64,000 bases of DNA, from NCBI RefSeq assembly GCF_001633105.1, contig NZ_LUKZ01000002.1, positions 230,926 to 294,925 on the forward strand. Direction: 5' to 3'. The notes under the pieces are model-generated. The model ran no database searches, was not told the origin of the DNA, and was given only the letters and a program-made list of their open reading frames with translations. The DNA is from Acidovorax sp. GW101-3H11 (GTDB taxonomy: Bacteria; Pseudomonadota; Gammaproteobacteria; Burkholderiales; Burkholderiaceae_C). The translations under genes were made by a program, and so were the position numbers. Position 1 is the first letter of the stretch, and each line of letters begins with the position of its first letter. Below, one piece after another: positions 1 through 8,656 of this stretch.

Positions 1-77
1 CCCTTGAGCACCAGGATCACGTGGTTGTAGATGACCTCGATGCCGTTGACGTTGAGAACAATGTTTTTTGAGTCCAT
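1..77 (-). CDS. ABC transporter ATP-binding protein, LivF type (5' end only)
   Basis: Only the first 25 or so codons are inside the window; the gene runs off the left edge. The visible start reads MDSKNIVLNVNGIEVIYNHV, which is the typical opening of LivF-family ATPases of branched-chain amino acid type importers (first beta strand followed by the IEVIY motif). It is the last visible gene of the minus-strand liv-type operon, after the substrate-binding gene. Walker motifs lie outside the window, so the call rests on the N-terminal match and the operon context. Confidence 0.75.
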   Translation of the reverse strand, partial: MDSKNIVLNVNGIEVIYNHVILVLK

Positions 78-94
78 GGTGTTGCCTTCGCTGT

Positions 95-137
95 GCCAAT
101 CCAAAAAGCTGCTGCAAAGGCAACTCTTTGGATTGGC
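95..137. repeat. Intercistronic stem-loop before the LivF-type gene
   Basis: An 11-base perfect inverted repeat, GCCAATCCAAA at 95-105 and TTTGGATTGGC at 127-137, encloses a 21-base loop. It lies between the binding-protein gene and the LivF-type gene of the same operon. There is no U-tract on the minus-strand side, so it looks more like an mRNA-stabilising or attenuating hairpin than a classic terminator. The function is inference. Confidence 0.5.
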
Positions 138-190
138 GGCTGCCCCACAAGGAGCAACCACAAATCACAGGCCGCAAACACTGTCGCAGC

Positions 191-297
191 CCAATGCCAG
201 TGCCACCGCGCAAGGGCCGCCCCGCCGCGCTGGTGGCGTCCCCCTTCCCGGCGAAGCCGAGAGAAGGGGGAAGGCGCGTTAGCGCCTCAGGGGGATG
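191..297 (-). repeat. GC-rich 3'-end repeat, copy 1
   Basis: This copy shares the 18-base block CAAGGGCCGCCCCGCCGC (211-228) and the flanking AAGGCGC...AGCGCCTCAGGGGG arm with copies at 28361-28474 and 33378-33467. All three end within a few bases of the stop codon of a minus-strand gene, here the LivK-type gene. Read on the minus strand it begins with a small GGCGC/GCGCC hairpin after the stop codon. Confidence 0.75.
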
Positions 298-300
298 ACC

Positions 301-1626
301 TCAAGACTGGCAGTCTTCCGGCGTACGCGGCGTCAGCTTCTTCTCGGCTGCGTACTTCGCCGCCGTCGCCTTCACCAGCGGCTTGATGATCTGCTCGTCA
401 GCCTGCAGCCAGTCGGATGTGAACTTCCAGGCCTTGCCATCCCAGGTGTGGATGCGGGCCCAGGCGGCGCCCATGTGGTCGGTGCACGAGGTGCTGATGG
501 GGCGCATCACGCCCGCAAAGCCCAGCGCATCCAGCTTGGGCTGGGTGAGGTTCAGGTTTTCCAGGCCCCAGCGCACTTGCTCGCCGCTCATGACCTTGCC
601 CTTGCCGAAGCGGTCCTGGGCAGCGCGAATGCCTTCCACGCCCAGCATCGCGCTCATGGCGCCGCGCATGTACAGCACCTGGCCCACTTCGTCCTTGGGG
701 CCTGTGCCCTGGCCCTTGTCGTGCAGCTGGGCCAGCACGTCCTTGACCAGCTTGGACTGGGGTTCGGCGCCGTGCTGCATGGTCACAGCGTTGTAGCCCT
801 TGGCGCCGTCGGCCACGTCCTTCACGTCGGGCTCGGCACCGGCCCACCACACGCCGTACATCTTCTCGCGCGGGTAGCCGGTGGCCTGTGCTTCCTTGAT
901 GGCTGTGGAGTTCATCACGCCCCAGCCCCACAGTGCCACGTAGTCGGGACGGGCCTGGCGGATCTGCAGCCAGGTGGCCTTTTGCTCCACGCCGGGTGCC
1001 GTCACGGGCAGCAGCTGCAGGTCAAAGCCGTGCATCTTGGCGCGCTCTTGCATCAGCGGGATGGGCTCCTTGCCGTAGGGGCTGTCGTGGTAGACCAGAG
1101 CGATCTTCTTGCCCTTGAGCTTGTCCAGGCCGCCTTCCTTCTTGCCGATGGCCTGCAGGATGGCATCGGCCGCCACCCAGTAGGTGCCTGCAATCGGGAA
1201 GTTCCACTTGAACACGCTGCCGTCCGCGCTCTCCGAGCGGCCATAGCCAATGGTCACCACCGGAATCTTGTCGGCTGGGGCCTTCTCGGTGATGGCAAAC
1301 GTGGCGCCCGTGGACAGGGGCTGCACGAACGACGCACCCTTGCCCTTGAGGCGTTCGTAGCACTCCACGCTGCGGGCCGTGTCGTAGCCGGTCTCACATT
1401 CTTCAAACGAGAGCTTCACGCCGTTGATGCCGCCCCGGGCATTCACCAGCTTGAGGTAATCCACGTAGCCATTGGCCCAGGGTGCGCCGTTCGGGCCGTA
1501 GGGGCCCGTGCGGTACGACAGCACCGGGATGAACTGTTCTTTGGCCTGCGCGAAGGCGCTGGTCGATACGACCGATGCACCGGCGGCCACAGCGGCCACG
1601 GCCAGAACCAGGGTACGAAGCTTCAT
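301..1626 (-). CDS. LivK-type ABC transporter substrate-binding protein
   Basis: A 441-residue periplasmic binding protein with a Sec signal peptide (hydrophobic run at residues 5-22, cleavage near AFAQA). The mature part has the features of the type I periplasmic binding family used by LivHMGF importers, including the RTGPYGPNG segment near the start. The start is an ATG behind an AGGAGA ribosome site. It lies downstream of the LivM-type gene with a 136-base gap, in one operon with two permeases, two ATPases and an acyl-CoA ligase. That company suggests a carboxylic acid substrate rather than an amino acid, but the ligand cannot be read from sequence. Confidence 0.88.
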   Translation of the reverse strand: MKLRTLVLAVAAVAAGASVVSTSAFAQAKEQFIPVLSYRTGPYGPNGAPWANGYVDYLKLVNARGGINGVKLSFEECETGYDTARSVECYERLKGKGASFVQPLSTGATFAITEKAPADKIPVVTIGYGRSESADGSVFKWNFPIAGTYWVAADAILQAIGKKEGGLDKLKGKKIALVYHDSPYGKEPIPLMQERAKMHGFDLQLLPVTAPGVEQKATWLQIRQARPDYVALWGWGVMNSTAIKEAQATGYPREKMYGVWWAGAEPDVKDVADGAKGYNAVTMQHGAEPQSKLVKDVLAQLHDKGQGTGPKDEVGQVLYMRGAMSAMLGVEGIRAAQDRFGKGKVMSGEQVRWGLENLNLTQPKLDALGFAGVMRPISTSCTDHMGAAWARIHTWDGKAWKFTSDWLQADEQIIKPLVKATAAKYAAEKKLTPRTPEDCQS

Positions 1627-1762
1627 GGTTGTCTCCTGTCAATAAAGTGGTTGAAGCACTGCGAAATCACATGGGCCTTCAGTCAAACAACAATCGCTGC
1701 AGAACGCATCGGTGTTATCGAGCAAGCCTCTTGGTGGATATGGAAAAAGTCGGGGCAGCCGC

Positions 1763-2839
1763 TCAATGCGGGAAGGGCCACAGGCGCAGCTTCTGCTTGC
1801 CCATCGACCACAGCTTGGCCAGGCCATGCGGCTCCACAATGAGGAACCACACGATCAGGCCGCCAAAGATCATCAGCTCGGCGTGCGAGACACCGGCGGT
1901 GGAGATGCTGATGCCGAACAGCCCCAGAAAAAGCGGCAGGAACTGGTTGAGCGCAATGGGCAGCACCACGATGAAGGCCGCGCCAAAGAAGCTGCCCATG
2001 ATGGAGCCCATGCCGCCGATGATCACCATGAACAGCAGGCGGAACGACATGTCCACCGAGAACGCGCCGGGCTCCCAGGCGCCCAGGTACACAAAGGCCC
2101 ACAGGCCACCGGCCACGCCGATGATGAAGGAGCTGACGGCAAATGCGCTGAGCTTGGCGTACATGGGGCGGATGCCGATCACCGAGGCGGCCACGTCCAT
2201 GTCGCGGATGGCCATCCACTCGCGGCCAATGGCGCCGCGCACCAGGTTCTTGGCCATCAGTGCCATGACCACCAGGATCGCCAGGCAGAACAGGTACTTG
2301 GAGGTGGCGCTTTCGATCGGCATGCCGAACACCTGCAGGTTGGACACCGACACCGAGCCCGAGGGGGTGTCGAGCGTGAACCAGCGAATGCGCAGGAACA
2401 TCCAGTCGCTGAAGAACTGCGCGGCCAGCGTGGCCACCGCCAGGTACAGCCCCTTCACCCGCAGGCTGGGCAGCCCGAACAGGATGCCGAAGAACGTGGC
2501 GCACAGGCCGCCCAGGATCAGTGCGGGGATCAGTGGCAGGCCGGGCAGCCGCACAAAGAAGTTGTAGGCACCGTAGGCCCCCACGGCCATGAAGGCACCC
2601 GAGCCCAGCGAGATCTGGCCGCAGTAGCCCACGAGGACGTTCACCCCCAGGGCCGCCAGCGACATGATCACGAACGGGATCAGGATGGCGCGGAAGAAGT
2701 AGTCGCTGGCGAGCATGGGCACCGCCACAAAGGCGACGGCCAGCAGCAGGGCGATGGCGATGCGGTCCTGTGCGATCGGGAAGATCTGCTGGTCGGCGCG
2801 GTAGCTGGTCTTGAACTGGCCGTTTTCGCGGTAGAGCAT
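1763..2839 (-). CDS. LivM-type ABC transporter permease
   Basis: A 358-residue inner-membrane permease with about eight to ten hydrophobic segments. It carries the LivM-family signature GYCGQISLGSGAFMAVGAYG near residues 70-90 and the GGMGSIMGSFFGA segment later on. Together with the LivH-type protein it would form the membrane channel of the importer. The ATG is preceded by CAGGAGAT at good spacing, and the gene starts 31 bases after the stop of the LivH-type gene, so the two are co-transcribed. Confidence 0.9.
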   Translation of the reverse strand: MLYRENGQFKTSYRADQQIFPIAQDRIAIALLLAVAFVAVPMLASDYFFRAILIPFVIMSLAALGVNVLVGYCGQISLGSGAFMAVGAYGAYNFFVRLPGLPLIPALILGGLCATFFGILFGLPSLRVKGLYLAVATLAAQFFSDWMFLRIRWFTLDTPSGSVSVSNLQVFGMPIESATSKYLFCLAILVVMALMAKNLVRGAIGREWMAIRDMDVAASVIGIRPMYAKLSAFAVSSFIIGVAGGLWAFVYLGAWEPGAFSVDMSFRLLFMVIIGGMGSIMGSFFGAAFIVVLPIALNQFLPLFLGLFGISISTAGVSHAELMIFGGLIVWFLIVEPHGLAKLWSMGKQKLRLWPFPH

Positions 2840-2870
2840 GTGAAATCTCCTGTGTTCTTGTTGTTATGGC

Positions 2871-3800
2871 TTACACGCGGTCAATGATCTTCTCGCCAAA
2901 CAGCCCCTGAGGCCTGAAAAGCAGGAATACCAGAGCCAGTGCATACGCGAACCAGATCTCGATGCCCCCGCCCACGTAGGGGCCCAGGTACACCTCCGAC
3001 AGCTTCTCGCCCACACCGATGATCAGCCCGCCGATGATGGCGCCGGGCACCGAGGTGAGGCCGCCCAGGATCACCACCGGCAGCGCGCGCAGCGCCACCG
3101 TGGCCAGCGAGAACTGCACGCCCAGCTTGCTGCCCCAGATCATCCCGGCCACCAGGGCCACCACGCCGGCCACGCACCACACGATCACCCAGATGCGGTT
3201 GAGCGGGATGCCGATGGACTGCGCGGCCTGGTGGTCGTCGGCCACGGCGCGCAGCGCACGGCCGGTGGAGGTTTTCTGGAAGAACAGCGACAGGGCCACC
3301 ACCAGCGCGGCGGCAATCGCGGCGGCGATCACGTCTTCCTTGTTGATCAGGATGCCGCCCTGGAACATGCTCTCCAGCGCAAACATCGGGTCCTTGGGCA
3401 TGCCGATGTCGATCTTGTAGATGTCGCCACCAAAGATGGTCTGGCCCAGGCCTTCCATGAAGTAGGCAATGCCCAGCGTGGCCATGAGCAGCGTGGCGCC
3501 TTCCTGGTTCACGAGGTGGCGCAGCACCAGGCGCTCGATCACCCAGGCCACCACAAACATCACGGCGCCTGCGAGCACAAAGGCGATCAGGTTGGCGGCG
3601 ATCTGGTTGTCCAGGCCCGTCCACTTCGGAATCCATTCGGCAAAGCGTGCCATGGCCAGTGCCGCAAACAGCACCATCGCGCCCTGCGCAAAGTTGAACA
3701 CGCCCGAGGCCTTGTAGATCAGCACAAAGCCCAGCGCCACCAGCGAATACAGCATGCCGGCCATGAGGCCGCCCAGCAGTGTTTCAAGAAAAAATCCCAT
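2871..3800 (-). CDS. LivH-type ABC transporter permease
   Basis: A 309-residue inner-membrane permease of the LivH family. Visible family features are the N-terminal LGGLMAGMLYSLVALGFVLI helix, the FNFAQGAMVLF segment and the C-terminal VFLLFRPQGLFGEK motif, a family hallmark. It sits 28 bases downstream of the LivG-type ATPase and 31 bases upstream of the LivM-type gene. The start ATG follows AGGAGACAAC. It pairs with the LivM-type permease to form the translocation path. Confidence 0.92.
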   Translation of the reverse strand: MGFFLETLLGGLMAGMLYSLVALGFVLIYKASGVFNFAQGAMVLFAALAMARFAEWIPKWTGLDNQIAANLIAFVLAGAVMFVVAWVIERLVLRHLVNQEGATLLMATLGIAYFMEGLGQTIFGGDIYKIDIGMPKDPMFALESMFQGGILINKEDVIAAAIAAALVVALSLFFQKTSTGRALRAVADDHQAAQSIGIPLNRIWVIVWCVAGVVALVAGMIWGSKLGVQFSLATVALRALPVVILGGLTSVPGAIIGGLIIGVGEKLSEVYLGPYVGGGIEIWFAYALALVFLLFRPQGLFGEKIIDRV

Positions 3801-3828
3801 GTTGTTGTCTCCTGCGCTTTCGGGGGCT

Positions 3829-4653
3829 TCAGTGCGATGTGCCCAGGTAGGCGCTGATCACGTCCTGGTTGTTGCGCACCTCGTCGGGCGTGCCGTCGCC
3901 GATCTTCTTGCCGTAGTCCAGTACCACCACGCGGTCGCTGATGTCCATCACCACGCCCATGTCGTGCTCGATGAGCACGATGGTGGTGCCGAACTCGTCG
4001 TTCACGTCCAGGATGAAGCGGCACATGTCCTGCTTTTCCTCCACGTTCATGCCCGCCATGGGTTCATCGAGCAGCAGCACCTGCGGCTCCATGGCGAGAG
4101 CCCGGCCCAGGTCCACGCGCTTTTGCAGGCCATAGGGCAGCTGGCCCACGGGCGTCTTGCGGAACGCCTGGATCTCCAGAAAGTCGATGATGTGCTCGAC
4201 CTTCTCGCGGTGGGCCATCTCCTCGCGCTCGGCGGGGCCCAGGCGCAGCGCCTGCAGGAACAGGTTGCTTTTGATCTTGAGGTTGCGGCCGGTCATGATG
4301 TTGTCGATCACGCTCATGCCCTTGAACAGCGCCAGGTTCTGGAACGTGCGCGCCACGCCCATCTCGGCCACCTGGCGCGAGTTCATGTGCGAGAACGTCT
4401 TGCCCCGGAAGGTGATGGAGCCGTCCTGCGGCGTATACACGCCGTTGATGCAGTTGAGCATGGAGCTTTTGCCCGCGCCGTTCGGGCCGATGATGGCGCG
4501 GATCTCGTGCTCCTTCACGTTGAACGAGATGTCGGTGAGTGCCTTCACCCCGCCAAACCGGAGGCTGATGTTCTTGACGTCGAGGATGACGTCGCCGATC
4601 TTCTTGGTGGTCATGGTGGGGGGCTTCTCCAGCGGGTAGAGCGCGGGCTTCAT
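3829..4653 (-). CDS. LivG-type ABC transporter ATP-binding protein
   Basis: A 274-residue ATPase with Walker A GPNGAGKSS near residue 57, Walker B VLLLDEPMAGM, and the LivG-specific signature variant LPYGLQKR in place of LSGGQ. The C-terminal ISAYLGTSH tail is also typical of LivG. It energises the LivH/LivM channel on the cytoplasmic face. An alternative start at MTTKKIGD, 13 codons in, is possible. It follows the acyl-CoA ligase with a 79-base gap. Confidence 0.9.
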   Translation of the reverse strand: MKPALYPLEKPPTMTTKKIGDVILDVKNISLRFGGVKALTDISFNVKEHEIRAIIGPNGAGKSSMLNCINGVYTPQDGSITFRGKTFSHMNSRQVAEMGVARTFQNLALFKGMSVIDNIMTGRNLKIKSNLFLQALRLGPAEREEMAHREKVEHIIDFLEIQAFRKTPVGQLPYGLQKRVDLGRALAMEPQVLLLDEPMAGMNVEEKQDMCRFILDVNDEFGTTIVLIEHDMGVVMDISDRVVVLDYGKKIGDGTPDEVRNNQDVISAYLGTSH

Positions 4654-4732
4654 GCGGCAGCCTTCACGGGCGCGTAGGTCTTAGTTCCGGCGTAACTTGC
4701 TGCGCAAGTGAGCCTCCTCTGAAACGATCCCA

Positions 4733-6679
4733 TCATGCGGCCCTCCGCATGCTGGGATACGTTTTGGTATCCGACAGCTTCAGGGTGGCGCTCACGCTGC
4801 CCGTGCGGCCGTCTTCGAACTTGACCTGGGTTTCGATGTATTGCTCGGCGCGGCCCGCATACAGCGCGTCCACCAGCACCGCGTATTTCTCGGCAATGAA
4901 GCCACGGCGGACCTTGTTGGTGCGCGTGAGTTCGCCGTCGTCGGCGTCCAGCTCCTTGTGCAGCACCAGAAAGCGGCTCACCTGGCTGCCCGCCAGCAGG
5001 GCGTCGGTCGCGAGGTCTGCGTTCACCTTCTCGATGCACTCGCGGATCAGCTCGTACACGTCGGGCTTTTGCGCCAGGTCGGTGTAGCCCGCATAGGGCA
5101 GGTTGCGGCGCTCGGCCCAGTTGCCCACGGCGTCGAAGTCGATGTTGACCATCACGCACACCTTCTCGCGGCCGTCGCCCAGCGCGACCACCTCCTTGAT
5201 GTGCGGGAAGAACTTGAGCTTGTTCTCCACATACTTGGGCGCAAACATCGCGCCGTCGTTGGCGCCGCCCTTGATGCGGCCCACGTCCTTGACGCGGTCG
5301 ATGATCTTGAGGTGACCGTGCGCATCGAGGAAGCCCGCGTCGCTGGTGTGGTACCAGCCATCGGCGGTGAGCACCTCGGCCGTGGCCTTGGGGTTCTTGT
5401 AGTACTCCTTGAGCAGCCCGGCCGACTTGACCATGATCTCGCCGTTGTCGGCCACCTTGATCTCCACGCCCCGGATGGGCACACCCACCGTGTCGGCGCG
5501 TGCCTGGTTATCGGGCTGCAGGCAGACGAACACGGCGGTCTCGGTGGAGCCGTAGAGCTGCTTGAGGTTGATGCCGATGGAGCGGTAGAAGGTGAACAGG
5601 TCGGGGCCAATCGCCTCGCCCGCTGTGTAGGCCACGCGCACGCGGCTGAAGCCCAGGTTGTTGCGCAGTGGGCCGTAGACCAGCAGGTTGCCCAGCGCGT
5701 ACTTGATGCGGTCCAGGGTGCCCACGGCTTCGCCGTCCATCAGCGCCGGGCCCACGCGCTTGGCCACGGCCATGCAGGCGTGGAACATCTTGCGCTTGAT
5801 GGCGCCCGCGTCTTCCATGCGGATCATCACACTGGTGAGCAGGCCTTCAAAAATGCGCGGCGGCGCAAAGTAATACGTGGGGCCGACTTCCTTGAGGTCG
5901 ATGGTCACGGTGCTGGCCGACTCGGGGCAGTTGACCACGTAGCCGCAGGCCAGCCACTGCGCGTAGCTGAAGATGTTCTGGCCGATCCAGGCCGGGGGCA
6001 GGTAGGCCAGCACCTCTTCGCTGCTGGTGAGCTTGTCGAACTCGGCGCCTGCGCTCGCGCGGTCCAGCAGGGTGCTGTGGGTGTGCACCACGCCCTTGGG
6101 GTTGCCTGTGGTGCCCGAGGTGAAAAACATCGCAGCCACATCGCCCGGCTGGGCCTTGGCCACCTCGCTCTTGAACCACTGCGGGTGCTTGGCGACATGG
6201 GCGGCACCGGCTTCGATCAGCGCATCGAGCGAGGCCAGGCCCGGCTCTGCGTAGTTGCGCAGGCCGCGCGGGTCGTCAAAGAAGATGTTGGAAATCTGCG
6301 GGCATTGCTCGCGGATTTCGAGCAGCTTGTCCACCTGCTCCTGGTCTTCGACCATGCAAAAGCGCACCTCGGCGTTGTTGAGCGGGAAGATGCACTCGGC
6401 GGCCACCGCATCCTGGTACAGCGGCACGGGGATGGCGCCCAGCGACTGGGCAGCCAGCATGGTGGCGTACAGGCGGGGGCGGTTGGCGCCGATCACCACC
6501 ATGTGCTCGTGGCGCTGCAGGCCCGCCAGGTGCAGGCCGGCGGCCACCTGTTCCACCAGGCGCACCAGGTCGGCCCAGCTGTGGGTTTGCCAGATGCCAT
6601 ATTCTTTTTCGCGCAGGGCCGGGGCCGTGGGGCGCTCGGTGGCATGCTTGAGCAGCAGTTGCGGGAACGTGGTCAACAT
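4733..6679 (-). CDS. AMP-binding long-chain-type acyl-CoA ligase
   Basis: A 648-residue adenylate-forming enzyme expected to convert a carboxylate, ATP and CoA into an acyl-CoA. The P-loop-like motif TSGTTGNPKG and the YGSTETAVFV motif are visible, followed by the WYHTSDAG and DRVKDVGRIKGG regions of the C-terminal domain. The ATG at 6679 was chosen because the family starts at MLTTFPQLLL and a GGAA ribosome site lies just upstream; the frame stays open a further 75 codons into the promoter region without family match. It is the first gene of the liv-type operon, so import and CoA activation are probably coupled. The acid is unknown. Confidence 0.88.
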   Translation of the reverse strand: MLTTFPQLLLKHATERPTAPALREKEYGIWQTHSWADLVRLVEQVAAGLHLAGLQRHEHMVVIGANRPRLYATMLAAQSLGAIPVPLYQDAVAAECIFPLNNAEVRFCMVEDQEQVDKLLEIREQCPQISNIFFDDPRGLRNYAEPGLASLDALIEAGAAHVAKHPQWFKSEVAKAQPGDVAAMFFTSGTTGNPKGVVHTHSTLLDRASAGAEFDKLTSSEEVLAYLPPAWIGQNIFSYAQWLACGYVVNCPESASTVTIDLKEVGPTYYFAPPRIFEGLLTSVMIRMEDAGAIKRKMFHACMAVAKRVGPALMDGEAVGTLDRIKYALGNLLVYGPLRNNLGFSRVRVAYTAGEAIGPDLFTFYRSIGINLKQLYGSTETAVFVCLQPDNQARADTVGVPIRGVEIKVADNGEIMVKSAGLLKEYYKNPKATAEVLTADGWYHTSDAGFLDAHGHLKIIDRVKDVGRIKGGANDGAMFAPKYVENKLKFFPHIKEVVALGDGREKVCVMVNIDFDAVGNWAERRNLPYAGYTDLAQKPDVYELIRECIEKVNADLATDALLAGSQVSRFLVLHKELDADDGELTRTNKVRRGFIAEKYAVLVDALYAGRAEQYIETQVKFEDGRTGSVSATLKLSDTKTYPSMRRAA

Positions 6680-6781
6680 TGCAGGTTCCTGAAAGTGAGA
6701 AGGTGTCGGCCCGGTGACAGCCGGGAGCGCAGGCTTGTGTTTGCGCGATGGGGGAATGCTAGGACCCACTTTGACGCCATC

Positions 6782-6799
6782 TTGTCTTGCCGACGACAA
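6782..6799. promoter_or_regulatory. Putative operator, TTGTC-N8-GACAA (site 1)
   Basis: A palindromic site lies in the divergent region between the acyl-CoA ligase operon (about 103 bases upstream of its start) and gspA (about 62 bases upstream). The 22 bases from 6782 match 10929-10950 at 19 positions. The second site lies in front of a Crp/Fnr-family gene, which makes that regulator the natural candidate to bind both. Confidence 0.55.
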
Positions 6800-6860
6800 T
6801 TTAGGGGTAACTCCTTGGTGGGTAAAACCCTGCCTGCGGGTGGGCGGTATCCTCCAAGCC

Positions 6861-8651
6861 ATGTACGCCCCGTTTTTCGGTCTCCAGCATCCCCCGTTTT
6901 CCATCGCCCCGGACCCGCGCTACCTGTTCATGAGCGAGCGCCACCGCGAGGCCCTCGCCCACCTGCTGTATGGGCTGGATGCCGGCGGCGGTTTTGTACT
7001 GCTGACCGGCGAAGTGGGCGCGGGCAAGACCACGGTATGCCGCTGTTTTCTGGAGCAGATCCCGGCGCACTGCAACGTGGCCTACATCTTCAACCCCAAG
7101 CTCACCGTGCGGGAGCTGCTGCGCTCCATCTGCGACGAGTTCGGCGTGCCGCACAAGCCCATGGTGCCGGGCGGTGTGGAGACGGTGAAGGACTACATCG
7201 ACCCGCTCAACGCCTCGCTGCTGGCCGCGCACGCGGCGGGGCGCAACACCGTGCTCATCATCGACGAGGCGCAAAACCTCTCGGCCAACGTGCTGGAGCA
7301 GCTGCGCTTGCTCACCAACCTGGAGACCAGCGAGCGCAAGCTGCTGCAGATCATCCTGATCGGCCAGCCCGAGTTGCGCACCATGGTGGCCAGCCCCGCA
7401 CTGGAGCAGCTCGCGCAGCGCGTGATTGCACGCTTTCACCTCGATGCGCTGAGCCCGCGCGAGACCCAGCAGTACATCGCCCACCGCCTGGCTGTGGCGG
7501 GCCTGCAGGGGCCCATGCCGTTCCGCCAGCGCGCCATCGCCCGTGTGCACACGCTGTCGCGCGGCGTGCCCCGGCGCATCAACCTGCTGTGCGACCGGGC
7601 CCTGCTGGGCGCCTACGCCGCCGGGGTGCGCGAGGTGAATGCCTCCACCGTGAACCGCGCTGCGCGCGAGGTGTTCGATGCCCCGGCCTCGGCCGCCGCC
7701 GCGCGCCAGGGCCAGCCCTTGCTGCCCCGCTGGGCCGTGGCGGGTCTGGGCGCCGTGGCGGGGGCTGCGCTGGTGGCGGCGGGTGGCTGGGCGCTGGGCG
7801 CCTGGCCCACACTGGCCCCGCGCGGTGCGGGCGCGCCGGTGGCGGCCACGGCGCCTGCATCGCCTGCCAGCGCGGCGGTGGCGGCGGGGGGGCGTGCACA
7901 GCCCCCGGCCACAGCCGCCAGTGCTGCCTTGGCGGTGGGTGCTGCTGCAGCGGCAACAACGGCAACAGCAGCAACAGCGGCCGCATCCACGCCGTCTGCG
8001 GCGCCGGGGGGGGGCGCGCCCTTGTCCGACCTGCAGCAGTTTCTGGCCGCACTGCCCGCCAGCGATGGCCCGGCCTGGCAGGCGCTGGCCACCCGCTGGA
8101 GCGCCAGCGTGCCCGAGGGCGCCGACGCCTGCGCCACGCTGCCGCGCGAGGGGCTGCGCTGCTACCGCAACCGCCGCGCGGGCCTGAACCTGGTGCGCCA
8201 GATCGACCGGCCGGTGCTGCTCACGCTGTTCCCCTCGGACGATGGCGACAGCGCCGTGTCCGCCGTGCTGCGCAGCCTGGACGGCGACACCGCCACGCTC
8301 GAAGGCGCGGGGCGCACGCTGCAGGTGCCCGTGGCCGAGCTGGCCCAGGTGTGGCGCGGTGACATTGCCACCCTGTGGCGCGCCCCGATCGGCATGCCCG
8401 ACAAGGGCGACATTGCCGAGAGCACCGCCGGTGCCGCCTGGCTGGACAAACAACTGGCCACGCCCGCTGCGGGGGGTGCAGGAGCCAGTGCACGCGCGCG
8501 GGCCACCACCCCCGCCGCGCGTCAGGCGCGCATCCAGCGTTTTCAGCTGGCCCAGGGCGTCACGCCCGATGGGCGCGCCGGTCCGCTGACCCTCATGCTG
8601 CTCAACCGCGTCAATGGCGTGAGCGAACCCCGTCTGCGCACAGGAGCCTGA
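6861..8651 (+). CDS. gspA: GspA/ExeA-type AAA ATPase of type II secretion assembly
   Basis: A 596-residue inner-membrane ATPase. It opens with MYAPFFGLQHPPF, typical of ExeA/GspA, with Walker A GEVGAGKTT at 50-58 and Walker B VLIIDEAQNL at 131-140. A single membrane segment lies near 291-314, after which an Ala-rich linker leads to a C-terminal peptidoglycan-binding-like repeat (RIQRFQLAQGVTPDGRAGP). In Aeromonas the GspA/GspB complex helps insert the secretin through peptidoglycan; that role is inferred here. The ATG at 6861 fits the family start. gspB follows after 5 bases. No other gsp genes are in the window. Confidence 0.85.
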   Translation: MYAPFFGLQHPPFSIAPDPRYLFMSERHREALAHLLYGLDAGGGFVLLTGEVGAGKTTVCRCFLEQIPAHCNVAYIFNPKLTVRELLRSICDEFGVPHKPMVPGGVETVKDYIDPLNASLLAAHAAGRNTVLIIDEAQNLSANVLEQLRLLTNLETSERKLLQIILIGQPELRTMVASPALEQLAQRVIARFHLDALSPRETQQYIAHRLAVAGLQGPMPFRQRAIARVHTLSRGVPRRINLLCDRALLGAYAAGVREVNASTVNRAAREVFDAPASAAAARQGQPLLPRWAVAGLGAVAGAALVAAGGWALGAWPTLAPRGAGAPVAATAPASPASAAVAAGGRAQPPATAASAALAVGAAAAATTATAATAAASTPSAAPGGGAPLSDLQQFLAALPASDGPAWQALATRWSASVPEGADACATLPREGLRCYRNRRAGLNLVRQIDRPVLLTLFPSDDGDSAVSAVLRSLDGDTATLEGAGRTLQVPVAELAQVWRGDIATLWRAPIGMPDKGDIAESTAGAAWLDKQLATPAAGGAGASARARATTPAARQARIQRFQLAQGVTPDGRAGPLTLMLLNRVNGVSEPRLRTGA

Positions 8652-8656
8652 ACCCC

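Noticed and set aside
4841..8362. A very long plus-strand open frame antisense to the acyl-CoA ligase, and similar ones antisense to htpG (22276-24429) and the RluF-like gene (17925-19682)
   Set aside because: They lie opposite genes with clear family motifs, have His/Arg/Ala/Gly-rich shadow composition, and carry no domain signal. They are the usual by-product of high G+C codon use.
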